From contig NZ_JACJPI010000054.1 in NCBI RefSeq assembly GCF_014695975.1, forward strand, positions 1 to 38,286: a stretch of 38,286 nucleotides of DNA, given 5' to 3'. The translations under genes and the position numbers were made by a program. The notes under the pieces were generated by a model that saw nothing but the letters and a program-made list of their open reading frames with translations, made no database searches and was not told where the DNA came from. Shown piece by piece: positions 18,040-26,211 of this stretch; positions within the stretch are counted from its first letter, which is position 1; each line of letters begins with the position of its first letter. This DNA is from Leptolyngbya sp. FACHB-321 (GTDB taxonomy: Bacteria > Cyanobacteriota > Cyanobacteriia > Leptolyngbyales > Leptolyngbyaceae).

Positions 18040-18161
18040 AGAGTAGCCCTTTGCCAGCAACTAGAGTTAAAGAGCGTTGCAATAGCTTAAAGCTATAAGG
18101 TCAAGGAGTGATCCTTGACAAATAATTTGTCACCAGCCCCAAGCTAAAAGGGTGCTACTCT
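18040..18161. terminator. Nested inverted repeats between the receiver gene and mnmA
   Basis: The inner hairpin is perfect: GTCAAGGA (18100-18107), loop GTGA, TCCTTGAC (18112-18119), followed on the + strand by AAATAATTT. An outer pair, AGAGTAGC plus CCTTT (18040-18052) with AAAGGG plus TGCTACTCT (18147-18161), matches except for a two-base bulge and reaches into the mnmA stop region. It lies between convergent genes, so it probably ends transcription from both sides. Confidence 0.5.
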
Positions 18162-19210
18162 TGGCGATCGATAATGCCACCGCCCAGCAAGACCTCGCCA
18201 TCGTACCAAACGGCTGCCTGACCGGGTGTGATGCTCGACTGCGGCTCGTCAAAGACAACACGCACACGATCGTTCTCCAACGGAATCACGGTAGCAGGAA
18301 CAGCCAGCGATCGATAGCGAATTTGCACGTCTGCCCGAATAGGTGTAGCTGGTGCCGCAATCGAAGCCCAGTTGAGCCGCTGGACGGTACATTCAGCCGC
18401 CAGAGTCGCAGTGCGATCGCCCACAATCACGCGATTGTTTGCAGCGTCTAGCGCCACCACATACAACGGTTCACTATGAGCAACGCCCAGCCCCTTTCGC
18501 TGACCAATGGTGTAGTGATGTACCCCTTCATGCTGCCCTAGCACCTTACCCGACTGGTCAACAATTTCACCCGACTGAGGCGTAATGTATTTGTCTAAGA
18601 ACGCCCGCATTGAACCATTGGCTTCTACCAGACAGAGATCCTGGCTTTCGGGCTTGTCGGCAGTGTGTAACCCAAAGGCAGCGGCAACCTGACGAGTTTC
18701 AGTTTTAGGCTGTTCTCCTAGCGGAAAGAGAACCCGCGCCAGAACATCTTGCGGCAGGTCGTACAAAAAGTAGGACTGATCTTTTGTGCGATCGATCGCC
18801 CGTAACAACTGATAGCGACCCGATGTCACATCGTAGCGAGTGCGGGCATAGTGACCGGTGGCAATGCGATCGATACCCAATGTTTCCTGTGCATAGCGCA
18901 GCATCGGGCTAAACTTTACTGCTTTGTTGCACTGAGAACAGGGCAGCGGCGTAACGCCCGTGCTGTAACCAGCCACCAGATAGTCCACGATGTTTTCCTG
19001 AAAGGATTCGCGGGTATCAACGATGTGATGAGGAATGCCTAACTGTTCGCATAACTGAGCGGCATCTACCATTCCTTCAGAGCAGCACTGCCCCTTCCCT
19101 TTCATTAACCAAAGCGTCAGCCCCACGACCGAGTAGCCCTGATCGTGCAGCATAGCAGCGGCTGTTGAACTATCGACTCCACCGGAGAGTCCTACCACAA
19201 CGTTTTTCAT
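18155..19210 (-). CDS. mnmA: tRNA-specific 2-thiouridylase MnmA
   Basis: MnmA thiolates the wobble uridine U34 of tRNA-Lys, tRNA-Glu and tRNA-Gln with ATP and persulfide sulfur. The start chosen is ATG 19210 ([20 protein letters not shown]), which opens with the PP-loop SGGVDSS as in all homologues and gives 351 residues; an upstream ATG at 19291 would add 27 unrelated residues. Catalytic cysteines are Cys94 in PCSQCN and Cys193 in SQDLCLVE. The TGHYAR and DQSYFLY blocks are also typical. The gene stands alone on the minus strand. Confidence 0.95.
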   Translation of the reverse strand: MKNVVVGLSGGVDSSTAAAMLHDQGYSVVGLTLWLMKGKGQCCSEGMVDAAQLCEQLGIPHHIVDTRESFQENIVDYLVAGYSTGVTPLPCSQCNKAVKFSPMLRYAQETLGIDRIATGHYARTRYDVTSGRYQLLRAIDRTKDQSYFLYDLPQDVLARVLFPLGEQPKTETRQVAAAFGLHTADKPESQDLCLVEANGSMRAFLDKYITPQSGEIVDQSGKVLGQHEGVHHYTIGQRKGLGVAHSEPLYVVALDAANNRVIVGDRTATLAAECTVQRLNWASIAAPATPIRADVQIRYRSLAVPATVIPLENDRVRVVFDEPQSSITPGQAAVWYDGEVLLGGGIIDRQE

Positions 19211-19300
19211 GGACAGCGAAACAAAAAGATTTGCAAGCAATTGCTTCTCTAGGCTAACACCCACGCAGGCTTGACGGCGTTGAGATTTCAACGTAAATCA

Positions 19301-19372
19301 CAACAGCCTATGCTTTAACGACGTAGGCAGCCAGGTAAACAAGAGCGTTCGCTAACCCCATCGTTCTAAGGG
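19301..19372 (+). repeat. Diverged copy of the petJ promoter region
   Basis: This segment aligns without gaps for its first 50 bases to 20341-20390 just before petJ (35 of 50 identical by my count), including the shared CAGGTAAACAA, and after a one-base gap both end in TCGTTSTRAGGG. The copy before petJ carries the candidate petJ promoter. Here the corresponding hexamers are TTAACG and AACAAG. No recognisable gene follows on this strand. Confidence 0.5.
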
Positions 19373-19495
19373 ATGCCTTCTGCCCTTCAACAGGACAGGC
19401 TTAGTTACTCGATCGTTGATACGGCAGGAACGTCCCAATGTATGAATGGGGCTGTATCTTATCTCCAGCAGGGGCGATCGCATCCACTAGCACCA

Positions 19496-20104
19496 TTAGC
19501 GAATACCGATCGTGAGGCTATATTCGCCAGTCACGCCCGACTGCTGTTCTTCTGGCACTAGCTGCACCCGCACCCGATAATCGCCAGAGCGACGTAGCAC
19601 ACCCGACCAGTTGCGGCTACCTGTATAAAGGTTGCTGCCATTCGGGTCAAACACTTGCACTTGTAAATAAGGGCTGGTGCCGACTGTGCTGGTGGTAAGC
19701 ATTTGACCTGCGCCAGCTCTTAGCAGATAGTTGTGAGACTGTGTGCCCTGCACCCTGCCGCCGACTTTAGCAGCAGATGTCCCCGGTGCAAACGAGATGC
19801 GTTGGGATGTTGCTGCCGCATTTACCCGCAGTAAGTCGCCTCGAATCCAGCCGCGTGCGCCCGAACTGGGAAACTCGACCAAGTACCACTGATAGCCATC
19901 CGGTGCATTCGTTTGGTTAAGGATATTGACCCGATCGCCACCTAACCCGTAGTGCTGAACACGTGCACTTGTTGAAGGAGACTGCCGTACATTGACCCGA
20001 CCCCCCGGAGTTCCCTGAATTGTCCCTGTGTCTGCCGACGCTGGTAGCACCGTAGCAAGCGAGATAACGAGGGCTGTAATTAATGCTGAGTACTTAAACT
20101 TCAT
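19496..20104 (-). CDS. Secreted bacterial SH3-domain protein
   Basis: This 202-residue exported protein starts at ATG 20104 (a GTG lies one codon upstream). The signal peptide runs MKFKYSALITALVISLATVL and ends at PASA, with cleavage before DTG. A bacterial SH3 domain follows (about 28-95): VNVRQSPSTSARVQHYGLGG, VNILNQ, WYLVEF, ARGWIRGDLLRV. The C-terminal half (about 100-200) has beta-sandwich features resembling pre-peptidase C-terminal domains: LQVQVFDPNGSNLY, then GDYRVRV and GEYSLTIGIR. SH3b domains often bind peptidoglycan, so a periplasmic wall-associated role is likely. No catalytic domain is present. Confidence 0.78.
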   Translation of the reverse strand: MKFKYSALITALVISLATVLPASADTGTIQGTPGGRVNVRQSPSTSARVQHYGLGGDRVNILNQTNAPDGYQWYLVEFPSSGARGWIRGDLLRVNAAATSQRISFAPGTSAAKVGGRVQGTQSHNYLLRAGAGQMLTTSTVGTSPYLQVQVFDPNGSNLYTGSRNWSGVLRRSGDYRVRVQLVPEEQQSGVTGEYSLTIGIR

Positions 20105-20354
20105 CACAAAGACCTGTTGAAAAAGAGTGCTTAGACTAGCTACACCTCCTCCTCCTCAATACCGCACATTTGCCTCATAACTAAATGGTATTCAGGTTCA
20201 TGACAGGCGCGATCAATGTACTGACAGAGCTAAATGCGATCGCCCCGGTTGTAGAAAACATCAGTCTGTGGCGCGGCTTCGCTAACGTTACGGCGTAATG
20301 ATCAGCGTACAAAAGAGAGAAAGAGTACGCCCTAACACTTCGACAGCCTGTCTT

Positions 20355-20412
20355 TTGACGCTGTGACCAGTCAGGTAAACAATAGAGCTTGCTGATGCTT
20401 CGTTGTGAGGGG
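20355..20412 (+). promoter_or_regulatory. Candidate petJ promoter and ribosome site
   Basis: TTGACG (20355-20360), a 17-base spacer and AACAAT (20378-20383) form a reasonable promoter; GAGGGG (20407-20412) is a well-placed ribosome site six bases before ATG 20419. A related segment lies 1.04 kb upstream (19301-19372). Confidence 0.4.
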
Positions 20413-20418
20413 ACTGGT

Positions 20419-20769
20419 ATGAAAAAACTAATGTCGAGCTTGCTGGTAGCGATCGCGCTCTGTCTCACGTTCTTTACTACTCCCGCACTGGCAGATGCCG
20501 CGACAGCTCTTACTGCAAGGGGTGCCAAGCTCTTTAGTGCAAATTGTGCAGCTTGTCATCAAGGTGGCAACAATGTTATTTCTGCTAACAAAAACCTGAA
20601 AGCAGCCGCGCTGAAGCAGTATGGTATGGATTCGACTGAAGCGATTATCGCCCAGGTGACAAACGGTAAAAACGCCATGCCTGCGTTCAAAGGTCGGCTA
20701 AAAGAAGAGGATATCCAAGCCGTAGCTGCTTATGTGTTAGACCAGTCAGCAAAGGACTGGAAAAAGTGA
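20419..20769 (+). CDS. petJ: Cytochrome c6 (soluble)
   Basis: Cytochrome c6 carries electrons in the thylakoid lumen from cytochrome b6f to photosystem I or terminal oxidase, often replacing plastocyanin when copper is scarce. ATG 20419 is preferred over the ATG ten codons upstream because of its ribosome site and normal signal peptide ([20 protein letters not shown], cleaved near ALA25). The mature protein has the heme-binding CAACH (43-47), the axial Met87 in NAMPAF, the typical [16 protein letters not shown] start and the C-terminal [11 protein letters not shown]. The precursor length of 116 residues is typical. The TauE/SafE-FRD gene follows on the same strand. Confidence 0.95.
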   Translation: MKKLMSSLLVAIALCLTFFTTPALADAATALTARGAKLFSANCAACHQGGNNVISANKNLKAAALKQYGMDSTEAIIAQVTNGKNAMPAFKGRLKEEDIQAVAAYVLDQSAKDWKK

Positions 20770-20868
20770 TGCATTACTGGGTGTCCCGAAGCCAATGATG
20801 GGTTTGGACATTTAGAAGGTACAACGCTCAAACCTCTTTTGACCAATGATTTAGGTTGCCTACGGATA

Positions 20869-22089
20869 ATGACTGATTTGTTGCTGGTCATGCTGCTAGG
20901 ACTGCTGGGCAGTTTTGGGCATTGTGTGGGGATGTGTGGACCACTCACAGCCGCCTTTGCGCTGTCTCAGCAGTCCTCGTCGTGGCAACAGCGCTTGTTT
21001 TTTCATGGATTGTTAAACCTGGGGCGCATTGTGAGCTATGCACTGGTGGGTGCTGGCATTGGCGCACTTGGATCAGTGCTGGTCGCTGGTGGACAACTGG
21101 CAGGGATTGACAGTGGACTGCGACAGGGGTTGTCGATCGTCACCGGGTTGGTACTCATCTGGATGGGGTTAACGCAGATTAATCCCAAACTATTGCCAGG
21201 ATTGCCCTTGCTTCATCCCATTCTGCAAGGCGGCTTTCACGAGCGTCTGAGTGGTGGCATGATGCAGCTTTCCAGCTATGCTCACTGGTGGACTCCAGCA
21301 CTCCTCGGCATGACATGGGGCTTGATTCCCTGCGGGTTTTTGTATACGGCGCAGATCAAAGCGGCTGAAACGGGTAGCCTCTGGCATGGCACCGCAACAA
21401 TGTTGGCCTTTGGTCTGGGTACTATGCCCTCAATGTTGGGCGTTGGGCTTTCGACAGCGCTGGTCAGTCGCGATCGCCGCAGTCAACTTTTTCGCATGGG
21501 TGGGTGGGTCACGCTAGCGATCGGCATTCTCACCCTCCTCCGTACAGACGCAATGGTGGACTACACTGGGCATGCTGCTATCCTTTGCCTGATGCTGGCA
21601 CTGCTTGCCCGTCCTGTGAGTCCTTTCTGGCAGTTTCCCTTGCGCTATCGGCGTGTGTTTGGTGTCGGTGCCTATGTCCTCTCGCTGGCACACATCGGCC
21701 ATATGCTGGCTCACACCTTTGAATGGGATCTGCAAAGCCTGCCGTTTTTACCGATCGAGCAGCAGGTAGGCATCTGGGCAGGCATTGTTGCGATCGGTCT
21801 CATGACTCCCGTTGCCCTCACCAGTTTTGACTGGATGGTCAAGGTACTAGGTCGGCATTGGCGACACATTCATCTCTTAAGCGTTCCAGCCTTGATCCTT
21901 TGCGTCGCGCACACAGTTTTGGTTGGCTCTCATTACCTCGGCACAACCGAATGGACAACGGCAAACAAAGTGCTGTCTGGCTGTTTAGTAATCGTTACAG
22001 CGGGCATCTTGCTCGTACGGTTACCCTGGTTCTGGTCTTTACCAGGCTTGAAACCGTTTTATACCTCACCCATTCGCACTAAAGATTAA
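20869..22089 (+). CDS. TauE/SafE (UreH/DsbD_2)-like protein fused to a ferric-reductase-like membrane domain
   Basis: This 406-residue polytopic membrane protein starts at ATG 20869 (a TTG ten codons upstream is less likely). The N-terminal half (about 1-225) begins LLLVMLLGLLGSFGHCVGMCG with Cys19 and Cys23 in HCVGMCGP. That motif marks the DsbD_2/TauE-SafE family, whose members occur with cytochrome oxidase and copper genes. The C-terminal half (about 230-400) has five membrane segments with His pairs (SLAHIGHMLAHTFEW; WRHIHLLSVPALILCVAHTVL), like ferric-reductase/MsrQ-type di-heme domains. It lies 99 bases after petJ. A role in c-type cytochrome, heme or metal handling in the lumen is inferred. 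Confidence 0.72.
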   Translation: MTDLLLVMLLGLLGSFGHCVGMCGPLTAAFALSQQSSSWQQRLFFHGLLNLGRIVSYALVGAGIGALGSVLVAGGQLAGIDSGLRQGLSIVTGLVLIWMGLTQINPKLLPGLPLLHPILQGGFHERLSGGMMQLSSYAHWWTPALLGMTWGLIPCGFLYTAQIKAAETGSLWHGTATMLAFGLGTMPSMLGVGLSTALVSRDRRSQLFRMGGWVTLAIGILTLLRTDAMVDYTGHAAILCLMLALLARPVSPFWQFPLRYRRVFGVGAYVLSLAHIGHMLAHTFEWDLQSLPFLPIEQQVGIWAGIVAIGLMTPVALTSFDWMVKVLGRHWRHIHLLSVPALILCVAHTVLVGSHYLGTTEWTTANKVLSGCLVIVTAGILLVRLPWFWSLPGLKPFYTSPIRTKD

Positions 22090-22151
22090 GGTCTATGGCT
22101 AGGATGCAGTGAAGTTGCTTAGGAATGGGAATTCAATAAGTTCGATCTTTG

Positions 22152-22216
22152 GTAGGGACAGGTTTACTGTCAAAGCTATTGCAGGATGCTGTTTGATCTG
22201 CTAAACCCGCCCCTAC
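22152..22216. repeat. Short inverted-repeat element related to 14939-15060
   Basis: GTAGGGACAGGTTTA (22152-22166) and TAAACCCGCCCCTAC (22202-22216) are imperfect inverted arms of a 65-base unit. Arms and spacing match the inner pair of the MITE-like element at 14968-15034 (67 bases). The outer GGAGATTTCT repeats are absent here. Confidence 0.55.
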
Positions 22217-22454
22217 AGTTTGCGGATTGATTAAATTCATGCTCCTTGGTGCCTAAACGCAGCAGAACATTGGCATCAGCTTAGAGTTGGTCATCGCTGC
22301 TAATGATGCGTTCTCCATTGGCTAGCGAAAGAACAGGATTCTACGCTTTGAATGATGACGCAAGCTAACCGTGCTCTCGATCCGGTCGATCGCTTAATTT
22401 TCGTGTGGCGCTTAAATCTGTTTTCAGCGCACACAGAATGGGCACACTTCAACC

Positions 22455-22490
22455 AGGAAAACTATTTCCTGTAGGAAAACCAATTTCCTG
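22455..22490. promoter_or_regulatory. Tandem palindrome AGGAAA-n4/5-TTTCCT
   Basis: AGGAAAACTATTTCCTG (22455-22471) is followed after one base by AGGAAAACCAATTTCCTG (22473-22490). Each is a 6-bp palindrome with a 4- or 5-base spacer. The tandem arrangement, 164 bases before lemA, looks like a double operator for a dimeric regulator; a hairpin role is an alternative. Confidence 0.45.
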
Positions 22491-22653
22491 CTAATGGCAT
22501 AAGGCAATGATGGAGCAATCGCGTTCTCGCAGTATGCGCTTGCAGACTTTTGTATTGAACTTCTAGCAGTGATTGCATGGTGCGATCGTCAAGCCCATGT
22601 TGCTTCATTTTAGCTGCCTTCACTAACCTACTGAACTTTAGGACTCAGACATT

Positions 22654-23244
22654 ATGGGGACTTTGATTTTTCTGGTTGTACTGATTCTGATCATTGGTTT
22701 CATCTTTATGGATGGCTACAACGGTCTTGTGACGCTCCGCAACCGTTACAAGAATGCCTATAGCCAGATTGATGTGCAGTTACAACGGCGTTACGACTTG
22801 ATTCCAAATTTGGTGGAAACTGCGAAAGGCTACATGAAGCATGAGCGGGAAACACTCGAAGCCGTCGTTGCTGCCAGAAATGCTGCGTTGTCAGCCAATA
22901 GCCGTGCTGCCAGAAATCCTGGTGATCCAAGCACCATGCAGCAATTGGGTGATGCAGAAAGTGCGCTGACAGGCGCGTTAGGACGCTTGATGGTGCTGTC
23001 AGAAGCCTATCCTGATTTGAAGGCTGATCAGACGATGACCCTCGTGATGGAAGAACTATCCTCCACTGAAAATAAAGTCGCCTTTGCCCGTCAGGCTTTT
23101 AACGATGCCGTTACCTTGTACAACACAAAGCGCGAAGTCTTCCCCAGCAATCTGGTAGCAAATGGGTTCAACTTTGCACAAGCAGAACTGTTAGAAGAAG
23201 CTGCACCAGAGGTTAAAGTCGCACCGCGCGTATCGTTCAGCTAA
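22654..23244 (+). CDS. LemA-family protein
   Basis: This 196-residue protein has one N-terminal membrane segment (about 2-20, GTLIFLVVLILIIGFIFMDG) and the LemA helical bundle. Family blocks: YNGLVTLRNRYKNAYSQIDVQLQRRYDLIPNLVET (22-57) with its QRRxDLIPNLV core, VVAARNAAL, LMVLSEAYPDLKAD, and FNDAVTLYNTKREVFPSNLVA near the end. LemA proteins are membrane-anchored and are often encoded beside M48 peptidases, as here (129 bases before the M48 gene). They may act as its adaptor. ATG 22654 is the start. Confidence 0.92.
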   Translation: MGTLIFLVVLILIIGFIFMDGYNGLVTLRNRYKNAYSQIDVQLQRRYDLIPNLVETAKGYMKHERETLEAVVAARNAALSANSRAARNPGDPSTMQQLGDAESALTGALGRLMVLSEAYPDLKADQTMTLVMEELSSTENKVAFARQAFNDAVTLYNTKREVFPSNLVANGFNFAQAELLEEAAPEVKVAPRVSFS

Positions 23245-23373
23245 GGGCAGGAGTCAGCAGTGAGCTTTTTACTTCACGCTGATAGCGATTTCCAAAGCAA
23301 TCTTCGACCGTAGGAAGCATTCATCTCCAAGGATGACGCGCCTCCACTTCCTAAATTCTCCTGGCAGAGCATC

Positions 23374-25461
23374 ATGAATTTTTTTGAGCATCAAGATCAG
23401 GCGCGAAACAATACGCGAAAGCTGATTCTGCTTTTCGCGCTGTCTCTGTTGTTTATCACTGTCACGGTTTACTTAGCGGCAGTTGTTACGCTGTCGGGTT
23501 CGTCTAAAGGGTCAAAGTCGCGATCGTCCCGCTACTCATCAATCAACTGTACCCAACCGCGTTCTGCCGCTGGTGAACCTCGCGTTAGCACCAATTTTAA
23601 TGATCCGGCTGAACGCTTTCAATCGCGTAACCCCAATAGTGTTGCCGTTAGTCCCTCTCTACGGGTGCCATGTCCGCCTGTCACTCAGAAAGCAGCCTTT
23701 AGCTGGTGGAATCCCTCGCTGTTCTTCACCATTGGCACTGGCACTGTAGTCATTGTGGGTTTGGGTAGCCTGTACAAAATTCAAACGTTGAAAGCAGGCG
23801 GCAGTGTTATTGCCCAGGAAATGGGCGGACGGTTGCTGCTGTCAGAAATGGCGCACCCGGAAGAACGGCAGTTGTTGAATGTCGTTGAGGAAATGGCGAT
23901 CGCCGCTGGCATCTCAATCCCTGCCGTGTATGTTCTCGACGGGGAGCAAGGCATCAACACATTTGCTGTCGGTTTTACATCCAATGATGCTGTTATTGGT
24001 GTCACACGCGGAACACTTGATGTCCTTTCCCGTGACGAATTACAAGGAATGATTGGGCATGAATTCAGCCATATTCTGAATGGCGATATGCGGCTGAATA
24101 TTCGTCTCATCGGCATACTGCATGGGCTGCTGGTCCTTTACATTACAGGACGAGTCTTGATCAATTGCCGACCAGGTGGCAAGGAAGGGAATGCCTTACT
24201 CGCATTTGGCATTGCTCTTGTAGTGATTGGTAGCTTTGGCTTGTTGTGCGGTCGGTTGATTAAAAGCGAAATCTCGCGCCAACGTGAATTTTTGGCAGAT
24301 GCATCCGCAGTGCAGTTTACCCGCAACCCAGCCGGACTTGCAGGCGCGATGAACAAAATCGCTAACCACCCTTACGGCTCGTTAATGCAACACCCCGCTG
24401 CAGAGGGTAACAGCCACCTTTTTTTCAGCAGTGCATTGCACTTCGGGGTTCTCGGATCGTTGTTTTCGACGCATCCAAAGGCAGAACAACGGATGCGTCG
24501 TATCGAAGCTTTCAAAGGCAAGTATGCGACTCAAACGCCCACGTTTGGAGGCAGCAGTCGTTCACCGTTGGTTGGTCAAGCTGGCAGCACCACTGTAGCT
24601 AGACATACGAATATTCAGGCAAATGCGGCTCAGGTCGTGGATCAGGTTGGCACCGTTACATCCGAACACTACGCCTATGCGAAAGCGCTTCTGGGACAGT
24701 TACCTGAATCCCTTCTGTCAGGTATTCGAGAGCCGCAGGGCGCGATCGCGATCGTTTACGGGCTGCTGCTCGACACTCAAAATGCCGCTGTGCGAACGAA
24801 ACAACTAGAGTGGCTGAAGCAGGTTGAACCAGCCGATGTCATTGAGAAAACTCTGGCGTTGAGTGCTGACATTGATGTACTTGATCCACGATCGCGGCTC
24901 CCCCTGGTTGATCTCACCATACCCGTTTTGCGTCAGAGTGATACCGACCAACACCAGCGGCTTTTCAAATGCATTCAGGGTTTGGCAAATGCGGATGGAC
25001 GTTGGTCATTGTCAGAATTTGTCCTGTATGCCGTGTTGCGCCATCGCTTGCAGCCGTCCAGCGTGACAAGCCCTCAATCTACCGAGTTCACTACGATCGG
25101 GCAAATCTGGTCAGACTGTTTGATTCTGCTGTCAGGCTTGGCGCAGGTTGGACAAACGGGCACCGATGCGATTACCTATGCCTTTCGCTCTGGCGTTCAT
25201 CGGTTGCCGGGAGCCGGACAGGAAATCTTGCCCGATGCACCACCAGCCTGCAACATGAAAACGCTGAAGTATAGTATCGATCGCCTAAACCTGGCAACGC
25301 CGAAGCTCAAACAAGCGATCGTTGATGCCTGTGCTCATACAGTGTTGCTGGATAACAAGGTGACGGTACAGGAAGCAGAATTACTGCGGGCGATCGTCAT
25401 TTTGCTCGACTGCCCCATGCCGCCCTTTTTGAACATTGGTAGCAAGCGGATTAAGGCATAA
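23374..25461 (+). CDS. M48 (HtpX-like) membrane metalloprotease with C-terminal extension
   Basis: This 695-residue membrane protease has a first membrane segment (about 18-39), an unusual Ser/Arg/Pro-rich extracytoplasmic insert (about 45-112), and a second membrane segment (about 113-133). The M48 catalytic domain follows: zinc motif HEFSH at 229-233 and third ligand Glu305 in QREFLADASA, with further hydrophobic segments between. The C-terminal part (about 440-690) is helical; FKCIQGLANADGRWSLSEFV and LLDNKVTVQEAELLRAIVIL look like TerB-type helices (ADG..S..E). It pairs with the LemA gene just upstream. The substrate is unknown; HtpX proteases remove damaged membrane proteins. Confidence 0.88.
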   Translation: MNFFEHQDQARNNTRKLILLFALSLLFITVTVYLAAVVTLSGSSKGSKSRSSRYSSINCTQPRSAAGEPRVSTNFNDPAERFQSRNPNSVAVSPSLRVPCPPVTQKAAFSWWNPSLFFTIGTGTVVIVGLGSLYKIQTLKAGGSVIAQEMGGRLLLSEMAHPEERQLLNVVEEMAIAAGISIPAVYVLDGEQGINTFAVGFTSNDAVIGVTRGTLDVLSRDELQGMIGHEFSHILNGDMRLNIRLIGILHGLLVLYITGRVLINCRPGGKEGNALLAFGIALVVIGSFGLLCGRLIKSEISRQREFLADASAVQFTRNPAGLAGAMNKIANHPYGSLMQHPAAEGNSHLFFSSALHFGVLGSLFSTHPKAEQRMRRIEAFKGKYATQTPTFGGSSRSPLVGQAGSTTVARHTNIQANAAQVVDQVGTVTSEHYAYAKALLGQLPESLLSGIREPQGAIAIVYGLLLDTQNAAVRTKQLEWLKQVEPADVIEKTLALSADIDVLDPRSRLPLVDLTIPVLRQSDTDQHQRLFKCIQGLANADGRWSLSEFVLYAVLRHRLQPSSVTSPQSTEFTTIGQIWSDCLILLSGLAQVGQTGTDAITYAFRSGVHRLPGAGQEILPDAPPACNMKTLKYSIDRLNLATPKLKQAIVDACAHTVLLDNKVTVQEAELLRAIVILLDCPMPPFLNIGSKRIKA

Positions 25462-25477
25462 AGCTAGCTCAGAGGAG

Positions 25478-25526
25478 GTGCTGAGTTTCACGATGCTCTA
25501 CTGGATTTGGAAGAGGGTCGATCGTG
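25478..25526 (+). repeat. Left copy of diverged direct repeat flanking the toxin-antitoxin remnant
   Basis: GTGCTGAGTTTCACGATGCT and the bases to 25526 match 26212-26260 (starting GTGCCGGGTTTTTCGATGCT) at about 37 of 49 positions without gaps, including TGGATTT, GAAGAG and CGATC. The two copies are 734 bases apart and bracket the decayed vapBC-like genes. Confidence 0.5.
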
Positions 25527-25916
25527 CTACCAGTATTCGAAAGATCAATCCGTCCACATAATTGAAGTCTGTATCATTGGTCGCTAACACCCAACCTCGT
25601 TCTAAGCACTGAGCAGCAATCCATATATCATTCATGGGAATTGGTCGTCCCTTTCGCTTCAATGCTAACCGTGTTTGAGCATAGCTTCTGCTGTTTCTCT
25701 TCCTAAAGGCACCGCAATGCAAGCCTCCATGAACTCCAGGTAACGAGGCAAATTTTGTAACGATCGTGCAGAGTTTTCAGCATTAAACAACAACTCTCCG
25801 ACCACAACCATCAGTAAAATTATTTCCGGCAACGCCAATACTTTTTCGGCGATCGCAGTGTCTCCATTCAAGAAACGAACGGCAACAGACGTATCTAGTG
25901 CAATCGCACCACTCAT
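25527..25916 (-). pseudogene. VapC-like PIN-domain toxin, broken by two frameshifts
   Basis: From ATG 25916 the frame reads MSGAIALDTSVAVRFLNGD, a PIN-domain start with the metal-binding Asp, and continues to IAVPLGRETAEA. It then leaves frame around 25684-25685 (one base appears lost) and stops at 25665. In the next frame the domain continues as YAQTRLALKRKGRPIPMNDI, then WIAAQCLERGWVLATNDTDF and NYVDGLI. At the AAA of 25540-25542 (TTT on the coding strand) one extra base seems to spoil the end: removing it gives IFEYW and a stop at 25527, a typical VapC ending. PIN toxins are ribonucleases; this copy should be inactive. Confidence 0.8.
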
Positions 25917-25921
25917 TGACA

Positions 25922-26116
25922 TCAACCTGTCGGCAATCGGTTGCAATAGTTCACTGTAGTTCCTTCCGCCTCTGCGTCACTTAAAATACCGACAAACTTG
26001 GCAAGCGGATGCTCTTGGCGTACAGCCTTAAGCCGATGCAAAAAATCCAGAACTGGTTGTACTAAATCATCAGAAACCTGCTCGATCTCCTGAATCAGTT
26101 GCTCACGCTTTGCCAT
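25922..26116 (-). pseudogene. VapB-like antitoxin, frameshifted near its C-terminus
   Basis: From ATG 26116 it reads MAKREQLIQEIEQVSDDLVQ and continues to HPLAKFVGILSDAEAE, matching small VapB-type antitoxins of cyanobacteria. It then diverges to GTTVNYCNRLPTG and stops at 25922 (64 residues). Dropping one G at about 25962-25963 restores a family-like tail EELQ, an in-frame TGA (25951-25953, where homologues have Arg or similar), then TIATDCRQVDVNEW, which runs up to the toxin start. So both a frameshift and a nonsense change are present. The short product might still be made. Confidence 0.65.
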
Positions 26117-26211
26117 GTGTCTTATATCCTCTAGCAACGTCCGTTTGTTTGAACTCGATACGATTTTATCCTTTGATTTTAGCTAAGGGAGAATCGCCCT
26201 CTTTAGCCCAT

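Larger units (their letters stand above)
22090..22653. other. Intergenic region before lemA
   Basis: 564 bases without a gene. They contain a miniature inverted repeat (22152-22216) and a tandem palindrome (22455-22490), listed separately, and presumably the lemA promoter. Confidence 0.5.

Noticed and set aside
19373-19561. 62-codon frame after the duplicated petJ promoter-like segment
   Set aside because: No heme motif or signal peptide, so not a second petJ; partly antisense to the SH3 gene.
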